Shown piece after piece: positions 34,901 through 47,400 of a DNA stretch of 64,000 nucleotides. The stretch is from positions 5,544,049-5,608,048 of the forward strand of contig OX345650.1 of the NCBI GenBank assembly GCA_947044365.1, given 5' to 3'. This DNA is from Petrosia ficiformis (Eukaryota; Porifera; Demospongiae; Haplosclerida; Petrosiidae). Positions within the stretch are counted from its first letter, which is position 1. Each line of letters begins with the position of its first letter. Below the pieces are notes generated by a model. It was not told the origin of the DNA and did not search any database. It saw nothing but the letters and a program-made list of their open reading frames with translations. The position numbers and the translations under genes are program-made.

Positions 34901-37900
34901 TAGAGTTAGATAATGATGTCCTTAATATGTTTCCAAAGTAGTTTTGATCAATAATATTGTGGGTGAGAACCGTGACCATTGTAATATTCTATCAAAATTT
35001 GAATTTTTACCCTGAACTATATAGCCTTTTTTTCATCAAAAATCACTCGTTTTAGATTTGTCCGAAACTGATCCTAGAGTTAGATAATGATGTCCTTAAT
35101 ATGTTTCCAAAGTAGTTTTGATCAATAACATTATCTGTTAGAACCATGAGCATTTTAATATTCTATCAAAATTTGAATTTTTACCCTGAACTATATATAG
35201 CCTTTGTACTGATTTTTCATTGCAAAATCGATCCTTTCAGATAGAGCTGAAACTGTTCCTAGAGTTAGATAATGATGTCCTTAATATGTTTCCAAAGTGG
35301 TTTTGATGAATAATGTTATCTGTTAGAACCATGAGCATTGTAATATTCTATCAAAATTTGAATTTTTACCCTGAACTATAGCCTTTGTACTGATTTTTCA
35401 TTACAAAATCGATCCTTTCACATTGAGCCGAAACTGTTCCTAGAGTTAGATAATGATGTCCTTAATATGTTTCCAAAGTAGTTTTGATCAATAATATTGC
35501 GGGTGAGAACCGTGAGCATTTTAATATTCTATCAAAATTTCAATTTTTACCCTGAACTATAGCCTTTGTATTGATTTTTTCATCAAAAATCACTCGTTTC
35601 AGATTTGTCCGAAACTGATCCTAGAGTTAGATAATGATGTCCTTAATATGTTTCCAAAGTAGTTTTGATCAATAACATTATCTGTTAGAACCATGAGCAT
35701 TTTAATATTCTATCAAAATTTGAATTTTTACCCTGAACTATATATAGCCTTTGTACTGATTTTTCATTGCAAAATCGATCCTTTCAGATAGAGCCGAAAC
35801 TGTTCCTAGAGTTAGATAATGATGTCCTTAATATGTTTCCAAAGTGGTTTTGATGAATAATGTTATCTGTTAGAACCATGAGCATTGTAATATTCTATCA
35901 AAAATTGAATTTTTACCCTGAACTATAGCCTTTGTACTGATTTTTTATTGCAAAATCAATCATTTGAAATTAGGCCGAAACTGTTCCTAGAGTTAGATAA
36001 TGATGTCCTTAATATGTTCCCAAAGTGGTTTTGATCAATAATATTATCTGTTAGAACCGTGAGCAGTTTAATATTCTATCAAAATTTGAATTTTTACCCT
36101 GAACTATAGCCTTTGTACTGATTTTTCATTGCAAAATCGATCCTTTCAGATTGAGCCGAAACTGTTCCTAGAGTTAGATAATGATGTCCTTAATATGTTT
36201 CCAAAGTGGTTTTCATAAATAATGTTATCTGTTAGAACCATGAGCATTTTAATATTCTATCAAAAATTGAATTTTTACCCTGGAACTATAGCCTTTGTAT
36301 TGATTTTTTCATCAAAAAAAATCACTCGTTTCAGATTTGTGTGAAACTGTTCCTAGAGTTAGATAATGATGTCCTTAATATGTTCCCAAAGTGGTTTTGA
36401 TCAATAACATTATCTGTTAGAACCATGAGCATTTTAATATTCTATCAAAATTTGAATTTTTACCCTGAACTATATATAGCCTTTGTACTGATTTTTCATT
36501 GCAAAATCGATCCTTTCAGATAGAGCCGAAACTGTTCCTAGAGTTAGATAATGATGTCCTTAATATGTTTCCAAAGTGGTTTTGATGAATAATGTTATCT
36601 GTTAGAACCATGAGCATTTTAATATTCTATCAAAATTTGAATTTTTACCCTGAACTATAGCCTTTGTATTGATTTTTTCATCAAAAATCACTCGTTTCAG
36701 ATTTGTGTGAAACTGATCCTAGAGTTAGATAATGATGTCCTTAATATGTTTCCAAAGTGGTTTTGATGAATAATGTTATCTGTTAGAACCATGAGCATTG
36801 TAATATTCTATCAAAATTTGAATTTTTACCCTGAACTATAGCCTTTGTATTGATTTTTTCATCAAAAATCACTCGTTTCAGATTTGTGTGAAACTGATCC
36901 TAGAGTTAGATAATGATGTCCTTAATATGTTTCCAAAGTGGTTTTGATGAATAATGTTATCTGTTAGAACCATGAGCATTTTAATATTCTATCAAAATTT
37001 GAATTTTTACCCTGAACTATAGCCTTTGTATTGATTTTTTCATCAAAAATCACTCGTTTCAGATTTGTGTGAAACTGATCCTAGAGTTAGATAATGATGT
37101 CCTTAATATGTTTCCAAAGTGGTTTTGATGAATAATGTTATCTGTTAGAACCATGAGCATTTTAATATTCTATCAAAATTTGAATTTTTACCCTGAACTA
37201 TAGCCTTTGTACTGATTTTTCATTGCAAAATCGATCCTTTCAGATTGAGCCGAAACTGTTCCTAGAGTTAGATAATGATGTCCTTAATATGTTTCCAAAG
37301 TGGTTTTGATGAATAATGTTATCTGTTAGAACCATGAGCATTTTAATATTCTATCAAAATTTGAATTTTTACCCTGAACTATAGCCTTTGTACTGATTTT
37401 TCATTGCAAAATCGACCCTTTCAGATTGAGCCGAAACTGTTCCTAGAGTTAGATAATGATGTCCTTAATATGTTTCCAAAGTGGTTTTGATGATTAATGT
37501 TATCTGTTAGAACCATGAGCATTTTAATATTCTATCAAAATTTGAATTTTTACCCTGAACTATAGCCTTTGTACTGATTTTTCATTGCAAAATCGACCCT
37601 TTCAGATTGAGCCGAAACTGTTCCTAGAGTTAGATAATGATGTCCTTAATATGTTTCCAAAGTGGTTTTGATGATTAATGTTATCTGTTAGAACCATGAG
37701 CATTTTAATATTCTATCAAAATTTGAATTTTTACCCTGAACTATAGCCTTTGTACTGATTTTTCATTGCAAAATCGACCCTTTCAGATTGAGCCGAAACT
37801 GTTCCTAGAGTTAGATAATGATGTCCTTAATATGTTTCCAAAGTGGTTTTGATGATTAATGTTATCTGTTAGAACCATGAGCATTTTAATATTCTATCAA

Positions 37901-38720
37901 AATTTGAATTTTTACCCTGAACTATAGCCTTTGTATTGATTTTTTCATCAAAAATCACTCGTTTCAGATTTGTGTGAAACTGATCCTAGAGTTAGATAAT
38001 GATGTCCTTAATATGTTTCCAAAGTGGTTTTGATGAATAATGTTATCTGTTAGAACCATGAGCATTTTAATATTCTATCAAAATTTGAATTTTTACCCTG
38101 AACTATAGCCTTTGTACTGATTTTTCATTGCAAAATCGATGCTTTCAGATTGACCCGAAACTGTTCCTAGAGTTAGATAATGATGTCGTTAATATGTTTC
38201 CAAAGTGGTTTTGATGAATAATGTTATCTGTTAGAACCATGAGCATTTTAATATTCTATCAAAATTTGAATTTTTACCCTGAACTATAGCCTTTGTATTG
38301 ATTTTTTCATCAAAAATCACTCGTTTCAGATTTGTGTGAAACTGATCCTAGAGTTAGATAATGATGTCCTTAATATGTTTCCAAAGTAGTTTTGATCAAT
38401 AATATTGTGGGTGAGAACCGTGAGCGTTGTAATATTCTATCAAAATTTGAATTTTTACTCTGAACTATAGTCTTTGTATTGAAAATTACTCGTTTCAGAT
38501 TTGTCCGAAACTGTTCCTAGAGTTAGATAATGATGTCCTTAATATGTTTCCAAAGTGGCTTGGATGAATAATGTTATCTGTTAGAACCAAGAGCATTTTA
38601 ATATTCTATCCAAATTTGAATTTTTACCTTGAACTATAGCCTTTGTACTGATTTTTCATTGCAAAATCGATCCTTTCATATTGAGCCGAAACTGTTTTTA
38701 GAGTTAGATAATGATGTCCT
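31960..38720 (+). repeat. 181-bp satellite array (left block)
   Basis: About 37 head-to-tail monomers of roughly 181 bp, containing 'gttagataatgatgtcctta', 'atatgtttccaaagt' and 'gaatttttaccctgaactat'. Variants recur with a 1425-bp period: 'gccgaaactg'/'gctgaaactg' variants at 32396, 33821 and 35246, and 'tccataatatg' at 32960 and 34385. This shows a higher-order unit of about eight monomers. No coding content. Confidence 0.93.
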
Positions 38721-38892
38721 TGTAACGTTGTGATAACTTTCTTATTTGATTCAACCAGATTTTCACTATCTCTGAGTATCTCACTAAAAACTAATAAAAT
38801 CAGCGCTTAAATAACATTATAACCATACAAATACAAATACCATAAATACAGAAAATACCTAATAATTCATAGATATGTATCAAGTTATCACA
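38721..38892 (-). repeat. 3' LTR
   Basis: 172 bp, nearly identical to the 5' LTR apart from short indels and a few substitutions. Preceded (minus strand) by the purine tract. Confidence 0.88.
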
Positions 38893-38905
38893 GTTCTCTC
38901 CTCTC

Positions 38906-39451
38906 TTAATGCCAGGCTTCTTCATCGAAACGTTGTGGAGGTCGTCTATTCCTAGTAGGGTACCTATTATTATGAGGTTCCATTGGAGTAGGTGTCTGTT
39001 CCAGTGAAACTTCAATTTCTGGAATATAATCACACATACGATGACGCATTTGATTCTTGTGTCTTTTCACATTGCTATTTGAATCTTGAAGATGCACTAC
39101 GAAAGTTACATTTCCTTTACGTTCTACGACAGTACCAGGTATCCATTTTCTTGGACTTTCCTTAGAAAAATTACGTACATAGAACAGATCACCGACAACA
39201 AAATCTCTATCCTTAGTGTGGCTATCAAATAACTGCTTTTGCTTCTGTTGTTTTTCGACAACTTTCGATTTCAACTGGGGTTGTAACAAATCAAAACGAG
39301 TACGTAATTGTCTGCTGAACATTAACTCTGAGGGAGACATGTCTGTGGTACTATGAGGTGTTATTCGATAATTGAATAAAAACCTCGCTAGTTTCAATTC
39401 TGTTGTACCTTCGAATAATCTCTTCATCCCCCCTTTGAAAGCTTGAACCAT
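38906..39451 (-). pseudogene. Integrase C-terminal fragment of the LTR element
   Basis: 182-codon frame beginning in the catalytic core tail (AERMVQAFKGG, FNYRITPHSTT, SPSELMF) and running through the GPY/F-type C-terminal region (RKWIPGTVVERKG). It ends shortly before the 3' LTR. The zinc-binding and DDE portions are deleted. Confidence 0.8.
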
Positions 39452-39995
39452 TCTTTCTGCTAGACGTTTATTCCAAAAATACAGGCTAATCCTTCTTTTT
39501 TTTTGAGTTGAGAATATCGTTTTTCGGTCTCTGTGAGAGTACGAGATGCGAAGCCTATGGGCTTCTCTGCCCCATTGGGTAAACGGTGAGCTAGAACTGC
39601 TCCAATTCCATAATTTGAAGCATCACACGCTAGGATTAATTCGAGAGAGGGATCGAAATGGAGCAATAAATTTGATGACATCAATAATTTTTTTGAATTT
39701 TGGAACGTTTCCTCTTCTGTTATTGACCACTTCCATGGTGTCTGCTTCCTGAGCAACCTATATAAAGGAAAAAGAACATTTGACAAATTAGGTAAAAATC
39801 TGCCATAGTATGACAGCAGTCCAAATAGGATTTTAACTGAGTCACATTTTTGGGGCTAGGCACATCTCGAATAGCTTGTAGCTTCTCCTCAGTGGGATGT
39901 AGCCTATCTTCATCTATAGTGTATCCCAAATATGAGACTGCTGCTCCTGTATCTAACTCCATTAGTACAGGTTTCCCTTCAATGTAAATAGTCAT
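39452..39995 (-). pseudogene. Protease / RT / RNase H fragments of the LTR element
   Basis: From 39995: a protease motif MELDTGAAVS is joined directly to the RT connection region (YLGYTIDEDRLHPTEEK). After a frameshift come RLLRKQTPWKW and an RNase H start (LILACDASNYGIGAVLAH, FASRTLTETEKRYSQ, KEGLA). It then breaks into the integrase tail. The RT catalytic core is deleted, so the copy is not autonomous. Confidence 0.8.
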
Positions 39996-40072
39996 TTGTA
40001 TTGGATTATTTCCCTCTCCTATGTGGTTTATTAGAAGTTCAACTGGATCCTCCTCTTTCTCAGTTATTTGCT

Positions 40073-40474
40073 TTATGGATTGAGGCTTGTGGTTTGGGGG
40101 ATGGACCTGTCTGGCTTTTGGGAGGTTCTACAAACTCTTTGAATGTGACCTACTTTGCCACAACTCAGACATGCTTGAATTGATTCCTCTGGTTTACGTA
40201 TGCGAGTATGGAATTTGTATCTCTGAACGATTTCCGACGGAGTGGGATTATGATGTTCTTTCAACACTTTTACTAAATCCTCGTATGATTTTTCTCCAGG
40301 CTTGTCTGGTGCGATCAGACTAGAGAGGAGTTTGTAGGTGGTCGGTCCTATGATTGATAGAAACATGCACTGACCGTTTCTTCGCAGCATCTTATATGCC
40401 GTTTGCCTCGAGAAAGTGTTGAAATCTCTCCGAATATTGCTCCCAACTTTCAAGCTTGGGGTCGAATTCACCAA
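40073..40474 (-). pseudogene. Gag C-terminal fragment with zinc knuckle
   Basis: A frame with a gag capsid-like segment (CMFLSIIGPTTYKLLSSL, SYEDLVKVLKEHH) joined to one CCHC knuckle (CLSCGKVGHIQRVC). The start is not intact. Confidence 0.75.
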
Positions 40475-40523
40475 CTCGTCCTATCACTCCTGCCATGTCA
40501 GTATCCAGTATCCTCGTCGCCAA

Positions 40524-40685
40524 TGTAACGTTATAATATTTGATTCAACTAGATTTTCACTATCTCTGAGTATCTCACTAAAAACTAAAAACTAATAAAA
40601 TCAGCAACATTACAACCATACAAATACAAATACCATAAATACAGAAAATACCTAATAATTCATACACATGTATCAGGTTATCACA
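40524..40685 (-). repeat. 5' LTR
   Basis: 162 bp. On the minus strand it starts TGTGATAACC and ends CGTTACA. It is followed by the primer-binding-site-like sequence. Confidence 0.88.
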
Positions 40686-41430
40686 GTCCTTAATATGTTT
40701 CCAAAGTGGTTTTGATCAACTGTTAAAACCGTGAGCATTTTAATATTCTATCAAAATTTGAATTTTTACCCTGAACTATAGACTTTGTACTGATTTTTTA
40801 TTGCCAAATCAATCATTTGAAATTTGGTCGAAACTGTTCCTAGAGTTAGATAATGATGTCCTCAATAGGCTTCCAAAGAGGTTTTGATCAATAATATTGT
40901 GGGTGAGAACTGTGAGCATTTTAATATTCTATCAAAATTTGAATTTTTACCCTGAACTATAGCCTTTGTACTGATTTTTCATTGCAAAATCAATCATTTC
41001 AGATACTGTTCCTAGAGTTAGATAATGATGTCCTTAATATGTTTCCAAAGTGGTTTTGATCAATAATATTATCTGTTAGTATCGTGAGCACTTTAGTGTT
41101 CTCTTGTAATTTGAATTTTGCCCTGAACTATAGCCTAGGTATTGATTTTTTCATCAAAAATCACTCGTTTTAGATTTGTCCGAAACTGCTCCTTGAGTTA
41201 GATAATGATGTCCTTAATAGGTTTCCAAAGAGGTTTTGATCAATAATATTGTGGGTGAGAACCGTGAGCATTGTAATATTCTATCAAAATTTGAATTTTT
41301 CCCCTGAGCCTTTGTACTGATTTTTCATTGCAAAATCAATTCTGTCAGATTGAGCCGAAACTGTTCCTAGAGTTAGATAATGATGTTCTTAATAGGTTTG
41401 CAAAGTGGTTTTGATCAATAATATTGGGGG
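40686..41430 (+). repeat. 181-bp satellite (continued)
   Basis: About four more diverged satellite monomers, continuing exactly after the LTR target duplication. Confidence 0.9.
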
Positions 41431-44400
41431 TGAGAAACGCGAGAAGAACTTCCAGCACTTCAACTGGTTGATAGGCAGGCACAGAAATACATGGACAGCC
41501 AACTTGTCTGAAGGGAAGATGGCACACAAGGAAGCAAACATCTCTGGATGGATGATAGTACCTACACCCCAATGGTCTAAACACTCTCCCAGAAGAACTT
41601 CCAACACTTCAACCCAACTGATTGGCACACTAGTACCTGTGCAGCCAACATCCGCAGAACTTCCAACACTTGAACCCAACTGATAGGTACACAAGTACCT
41701 GTGCATTAACATCTGCAGAACTTCCTACACTTGACCGAACCGATAGGCACACAAGTACCTGTGCATCCAACATCTCTGAAGGGACCCAACAATTCAACCC
41801 AACCGATAGGCAGGCACACAAGTATCTGTGCATCCAACATCCACAGAATTTCAAACACTTCAACCCAACCGATAGGTACACAAGTACCTGTGCATCCAAC
41901 ATCCGCAGAACTTCCAACACTTCAACACAACCAATAGGCAGGCACACAAGTACCTGGGTGGCCAACTTGTCTGAAAGATGGTATAGCATACTGTGTGTAG
42001 CACAACACTTCCAGCAGCAGAACTTCCAACACTTCAACCCAACTGATAGGCAGGCACACAAGTACCTGTGTGGCCAACATGGGCAGAATTTCCAACACTT
42101 CAACCCAATCGATAGGTACACAAGTACCTGTGCATCCAACATCCGCAAAACTTCCAACATTTCAACTCAACCGATAGGCAGGCACACAAGTACCTGTGTG
42201 GCCAACATCCGCAGAACTTCCAACACTTCAACCCAATCGATAGGTACACAACTACCAGTACATCCAACATCCGCAGAACTTCCAACACTTCAATACAACC
42301 GATAGGCAGGCACACAAGTACCTGTGTGGCCAACATGCGCAGAACTTCCAACACTTCAACCCAATCGATAGGTACACTATGCGCAGAACTTCCAACACTT
42401 CATCCCAATCGATAGGTACAATAGTACCTATGCATCCAACATCCACAGAACTTCCAACACTTCAACCCAACCGATAGGCAGGCACACAAGTACCTGTGTG
42501 GCCAACATGCGCAGAACTTCCAACACTTCAACCCAACCGATAGGTACACAAGTACCTGTGCATCCAACATCCGCAGAACTTCCAACACTTCAACCCAACC
42601 GATAGGCAGGCACACAAGTACCTGTGTGGCCAACATGCGCAGAACTTCCAACACTTTAAACCAATCGATAGGTACACAAGTACCTGTGCAGCCAACATCC
42701 GCAGAACTTCCAACACTTCAACCCAATCGATAGGTAAACAAGTACCTGTGCATCCAACATCCGCAGAACTTCCAACACTTCAACCCAACCGATAGGCAGG
42801 CACACAAGGCCAACTTCTCCGAAGGGAAGAGAATACTTACACACAAGTGTAAACACAACTTGCCCAATACAACTCCCAACATACTCTGACAGACTATATG
42901 AACAACAATTTAGTCTGAACCTACACCTCTATAATATAGCACTGCCTCCACTTGTGACAACTGTGGTTACAACAAAACCAACCGGTAGGCACACAAAGAA
43001 GCCAACATCTCTGGATGGATGATAGTCCGACACACAACGGTCTAAACAACGCTCTCCCTCCAGAACTTCCAACACTTCAAACAAACCGATATGCAGGCAC
43101 ACAAGTAGTACCTGTGCAGCCAACATTTCTGAAGGGAAGATGGTACTAACATTCAGTGTGTTAGCAGCAAATCTCTCCCAACACATCAAACCAACCGATA
43201 GACACTGGAGTACCTGTGCATCCAACATCTTCAAAAGTTCCAACCCTTCAACCCAACTGATGATAGGTACACAAGTACCTGTGTATCCAACATCTTCAGA
43301 AGTTCTAACCCTTCAACCCAACCGATAGGCACACAAGTACCTGTGCATCCAACATCTCTGAAGGGAAGATGGCACTAACATACAGTGTGTTAGCACAACT
43401 CTCCCAACACATCAAACCAACCGATAGACAATTGAGTACCTGTGCAGCCAACATTTCTGAAGGGAAGATGGTACTAACATACAGTGTGTTAGCAGCAAAT
43501 CTCTCCCAACACATCAAACCAACCAATAGACACTGGAGTACCAGTGCATCCAACATCCTTGGAAGTTCCAACACTTCAACCCAACTGATAGGCACACAAG
43601 TACCTGTGCATCCAACATCCACAGGACTTCCAACACTTCAACCCAACTGATAGGCACACAAGTACCTGTGCATCCAACATCCACAGGACTTCCAACACTT
43701 CAACGCAACTGATAGGCACACTAGTACCTGTGCATCCAACATGCGTAGAACTTCCAACACTTCAACCCAACTGATAGGCACAAAACTACCTGTGCATCCA
43801 ACATCCGCAGAACTTCCAACACTTCAACCCAACCGAATGGCACACTAGTACCTGCGCATCCAACATCCGTAGAACTTCCAACACTTCAACCCAGCCGATT
43901 GGCACACAAGGACCTGTGCATCCAACATCCGCAGAACTTCCAACACTTCAACCCAACCGATAGGTACACAAGTACCTGTGCATCCAACATCTGCAGAACT
44001 TCCAACACTTCAACCCAACCGATAGGCAGGCACAAAAGTACCTGTGTGGCCAACATGCGCAGAACTTCGAACACTTCATCCCATCCGATAGGCACACAAG
44101 TACCTGTGCATCCAACATCCACAGAACTTCCAACTCTTCAACCCAACCGATAGGCAGGCACAAAAGTACCTGTGTGGCCAACATGCTCAGAACTTCGAAC
44201 ACTTCATCCCAACCGATAGGCACACAAGTACCTGTGCATCCAACATCCGCAGAACTTCCAACACTTCAACCCAACCGATAGGCAGGCAGACAAGTACCTG
44301 TGTGGCCAACATGCGCAGAACTTCCAATACTTCAACCCAATCGATAGGTAAACAAGTACCTTTGCATGCAACATTCGCAGAACTTCCAACACTTCAACCC

Positions 44401-47400
44401 AACCGATAGGCAAGCACACAAGTACCTGTGCAGCCAACTTCTCCGAAGGGAAGAGAATACTTACACACAAGTGTAAACACAACTTCCCCAACTCAACTCC
44501 CAACATACTCTGACAGACTATATGAACAACAATTTAGTCTGAACATACACCTCTATAATATAGTGCTTCCTCCACTTGTGACAACTGTGTTTACAACAAA
44601 ACCAAGCGGTGGGCACACAAGGAAGCCAGCATCTCTGGATGGATGATAGTCTGACACACAACGGTCTAAACAACGCTCTCCCTCCAGAAGTTCCAACACT
44701 TCAAACCAACCGATACACACTGGAGTACCTGTGTAGCGAACTTGTCTGAGGGAAGATGGTACTAACATACAGTGTGTTAGCACAACTATCCCAGCAGAAC
44801 TTCCTACACTTCATCACAACCGATAGGCACACAAGTACCTGTGCATCCAACATCTCTGAAGGGAAGATGGCACTAACATACAGTGTGTTAGCACAACTCT
44901 CCCAACACATCAAACCAACCGATAGACAATTGAGTACCTGTGCAGCCAACATTTCTGAAGGGAAGATGGTACTAACATACAGTGTGTTAGCAGCAAATCT
45001 CTCCCAACACATCAAACCAACCAATAGACACTGGAGTACCGGTGCATCCAACATCCTTGGAAGTTCCAACACTTCAACCCAACTGATAGGCACACAAGTA
45101 CCTGTGCATCCAACATCCACAGGACTTCCAACACTTCAACCCAACTGATAGGCACACAAGTACCTGTGCATCCAACATCCACAGGACTTCCAACACTTCA
45201 ACCCAACTGATAGGCACACTAGTACCTGTGCATCCAACATGCGTAGAACTTCCAACACTTCAACCCAACTGATAGGCACACAACTACCTGTGCATCCAAC
45301 ATCCGCAGAACTTCCAACACTTCAACCCAACCGAATGGCACACTAGTACCTGCGCATCCAACATCCGTAGAACTTCCAACACTTCAACCCAGCTGATTGG
45401 CACACAAGTACCTGTGCATCCAACATCCGCAGAACTTCCAACACTTCAACCCAACCGATAGGTACACAAGTACCTGTGCATCCAACATCTGCAGAACTTC
45501 CAACACTTCAACCCAACCGATAGGCAGGCACAAAAGTACCTGTGTGGCCAACATGCGCAGAACTTCGAACACTTCATCCCATCCGATAGGCACACAAGTA
45601 CCTGTGCATCCAACATCCACAGAACTTCCAACTCTTCAACCCAACCGATAGGCAGGCACAAAAGTACCTGTGTGGCCAACATGCTCAGAACTTCGAACAC
45701 TTCATCCCAACCGATAGGCACACAAGTACCTGTGCATCCAACATCCGCAGAACTTCCAACACTTCAACCCAACCGATAGGGAGGCACACAAGTACCTGTG
45801 TGGCCAACATGCGCAGAACTTCCAATACTTCAACCCAATCGATAGGTAAACAAGTACCTTTGCATGCAACATCCGCAGAACTTCCAACACTTCAACCCAA
45901 CCGATAGGCAAGCACACAAGTACCTGTGCAGCCAACTTCTCCGAAGGGAAGAGAATACTTACACACAAGTGTAAACACAACTTCCCCAACTCAACTCCCA
46001 ACATACTCTGACAGACTATATGAACAACAATTTAGTCTGAACATACACCTCTATAATATAGTGCTACCTCCACTTGTGACAACTGTGTTTACAACAAAAC
46101 CAAGCGGTGGGCACACAAGGAAGCCAGCATCTCTGGATGGATGATAGTCTGACACACAACGGTCTAAACAACGCTCTCCCTCCAGAAGTTCCAACACTTC
46201 AAACCAACCGATACACACTGGAGTACCTGTGTAGCGAACTTGTCTGAGGGAAGATGGTACTAACATACAGTGTGTTAGCACAACTATCCCAGCAGAACTT
46301 CCTACACTTCATCACAACCGATAGGCACACAAGTACCTGTGCATCCAACATCTCTGAAGGGAAGATGGCACTAACATACAGTGTGTTAGCAAAACTCTCC
46401 CAACACATCAAACCAACCGATAGACACTGGAGTACCTGTGCAGCCAACATCTTCGGAAGTTCCAACACTTCAACCCAACTTATAGGCACACAAGTACTAC
46501 TGCATCCAACATCCACAGGACTTCCAAAACTTCAACCCAACCGATTGGCACACTAGTACCTGTGCATCCAACATACGTACAACTTCCAACACTTCAACCC
46601 AACCGATAGGCACACAAGTACCTGTGCATCCGACATCCACAGGACTTCCAACACTTCAACCCAACTGATAGGCACACAAGTACCTGTGCATCCAACATGC
46701 GTAGAACTTCCAACACTTCAACCCAACCGATTGGCACTCTGGTACCTGTGCATCCAACATCCGTAGAACCTTCCAACACTTCAACCCAACCGATTGGCAC
46801 ACTAGTACCTGTGCATCCAACATCCGTAGAACTTCCAACACTTCAACCCAACTGATAGGCACACAACTACCTGTGCATCCAACATCCGCAGAACTTCCAA
46901 CACTTCAACCCAACCGATTGGCACACTAGTACCTGTGCATCCAACATGCGTAGAACTTCCAACACTTCAACCCAACCGATAGGCACACTAGTACCTGTGC
47001 ATCCAACATACGTACAACTTCCAACACTTCAACCCAACTGATAGGCACACAAGAACCTGTACAGCCAACATCTCCGAAGGGAAGAATACTTACACGCAAG
47101 TGGAAACACAACTTGCCCAACACAACTCCCAACATACTCTGACAGACTATATGACCAATAATTTAGTCTGAACCTACACCTCTATAATATAGTACTATCT
47201 CCACTTGTGACAACTGTGTTTACAACAAAACCAACCGGTAGGCACACAAGGAAGCCAACATCTCTGGATGGATGATAGTCTGACACACAACGGTCTAAAC
47301 AACGCTCTCCCTCCAGAAGTTCCAACACTTCAAACCAACCGATACACACTGGAGTACCTGTGCAGCCAACTCGTCTGAAGGGAACACGGCACACAAGGAA

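Larger units (their letters stand above)
38721..40685 (-). mobile_element. Internally deleted Ty3/gypsy LTR retrotransposon
   Basis: Direct LTRs at 38721-38892 and 40524-40685 (TG...CA ends on both strands) flank 1.6 kb read on the minus strand. GTCCT is duplicated on both sides, within a satellite monomer. Next to the right (5') LTR is a primer-binding-site-like stretch (TTGGCGACGAGGATACTGG). Before the left (3') LTR is a purine tract (aagagaggagagaa). The coding region is a set of fragments: gag end, protease, RT tail, RNase H and integrase tail. Confidence 0.9.

Noticed and set aside
39546..40323. Plus-strand frames across the LTR element
   Set aside because: They are antisense to the gag and pol fragments on the minus strand.
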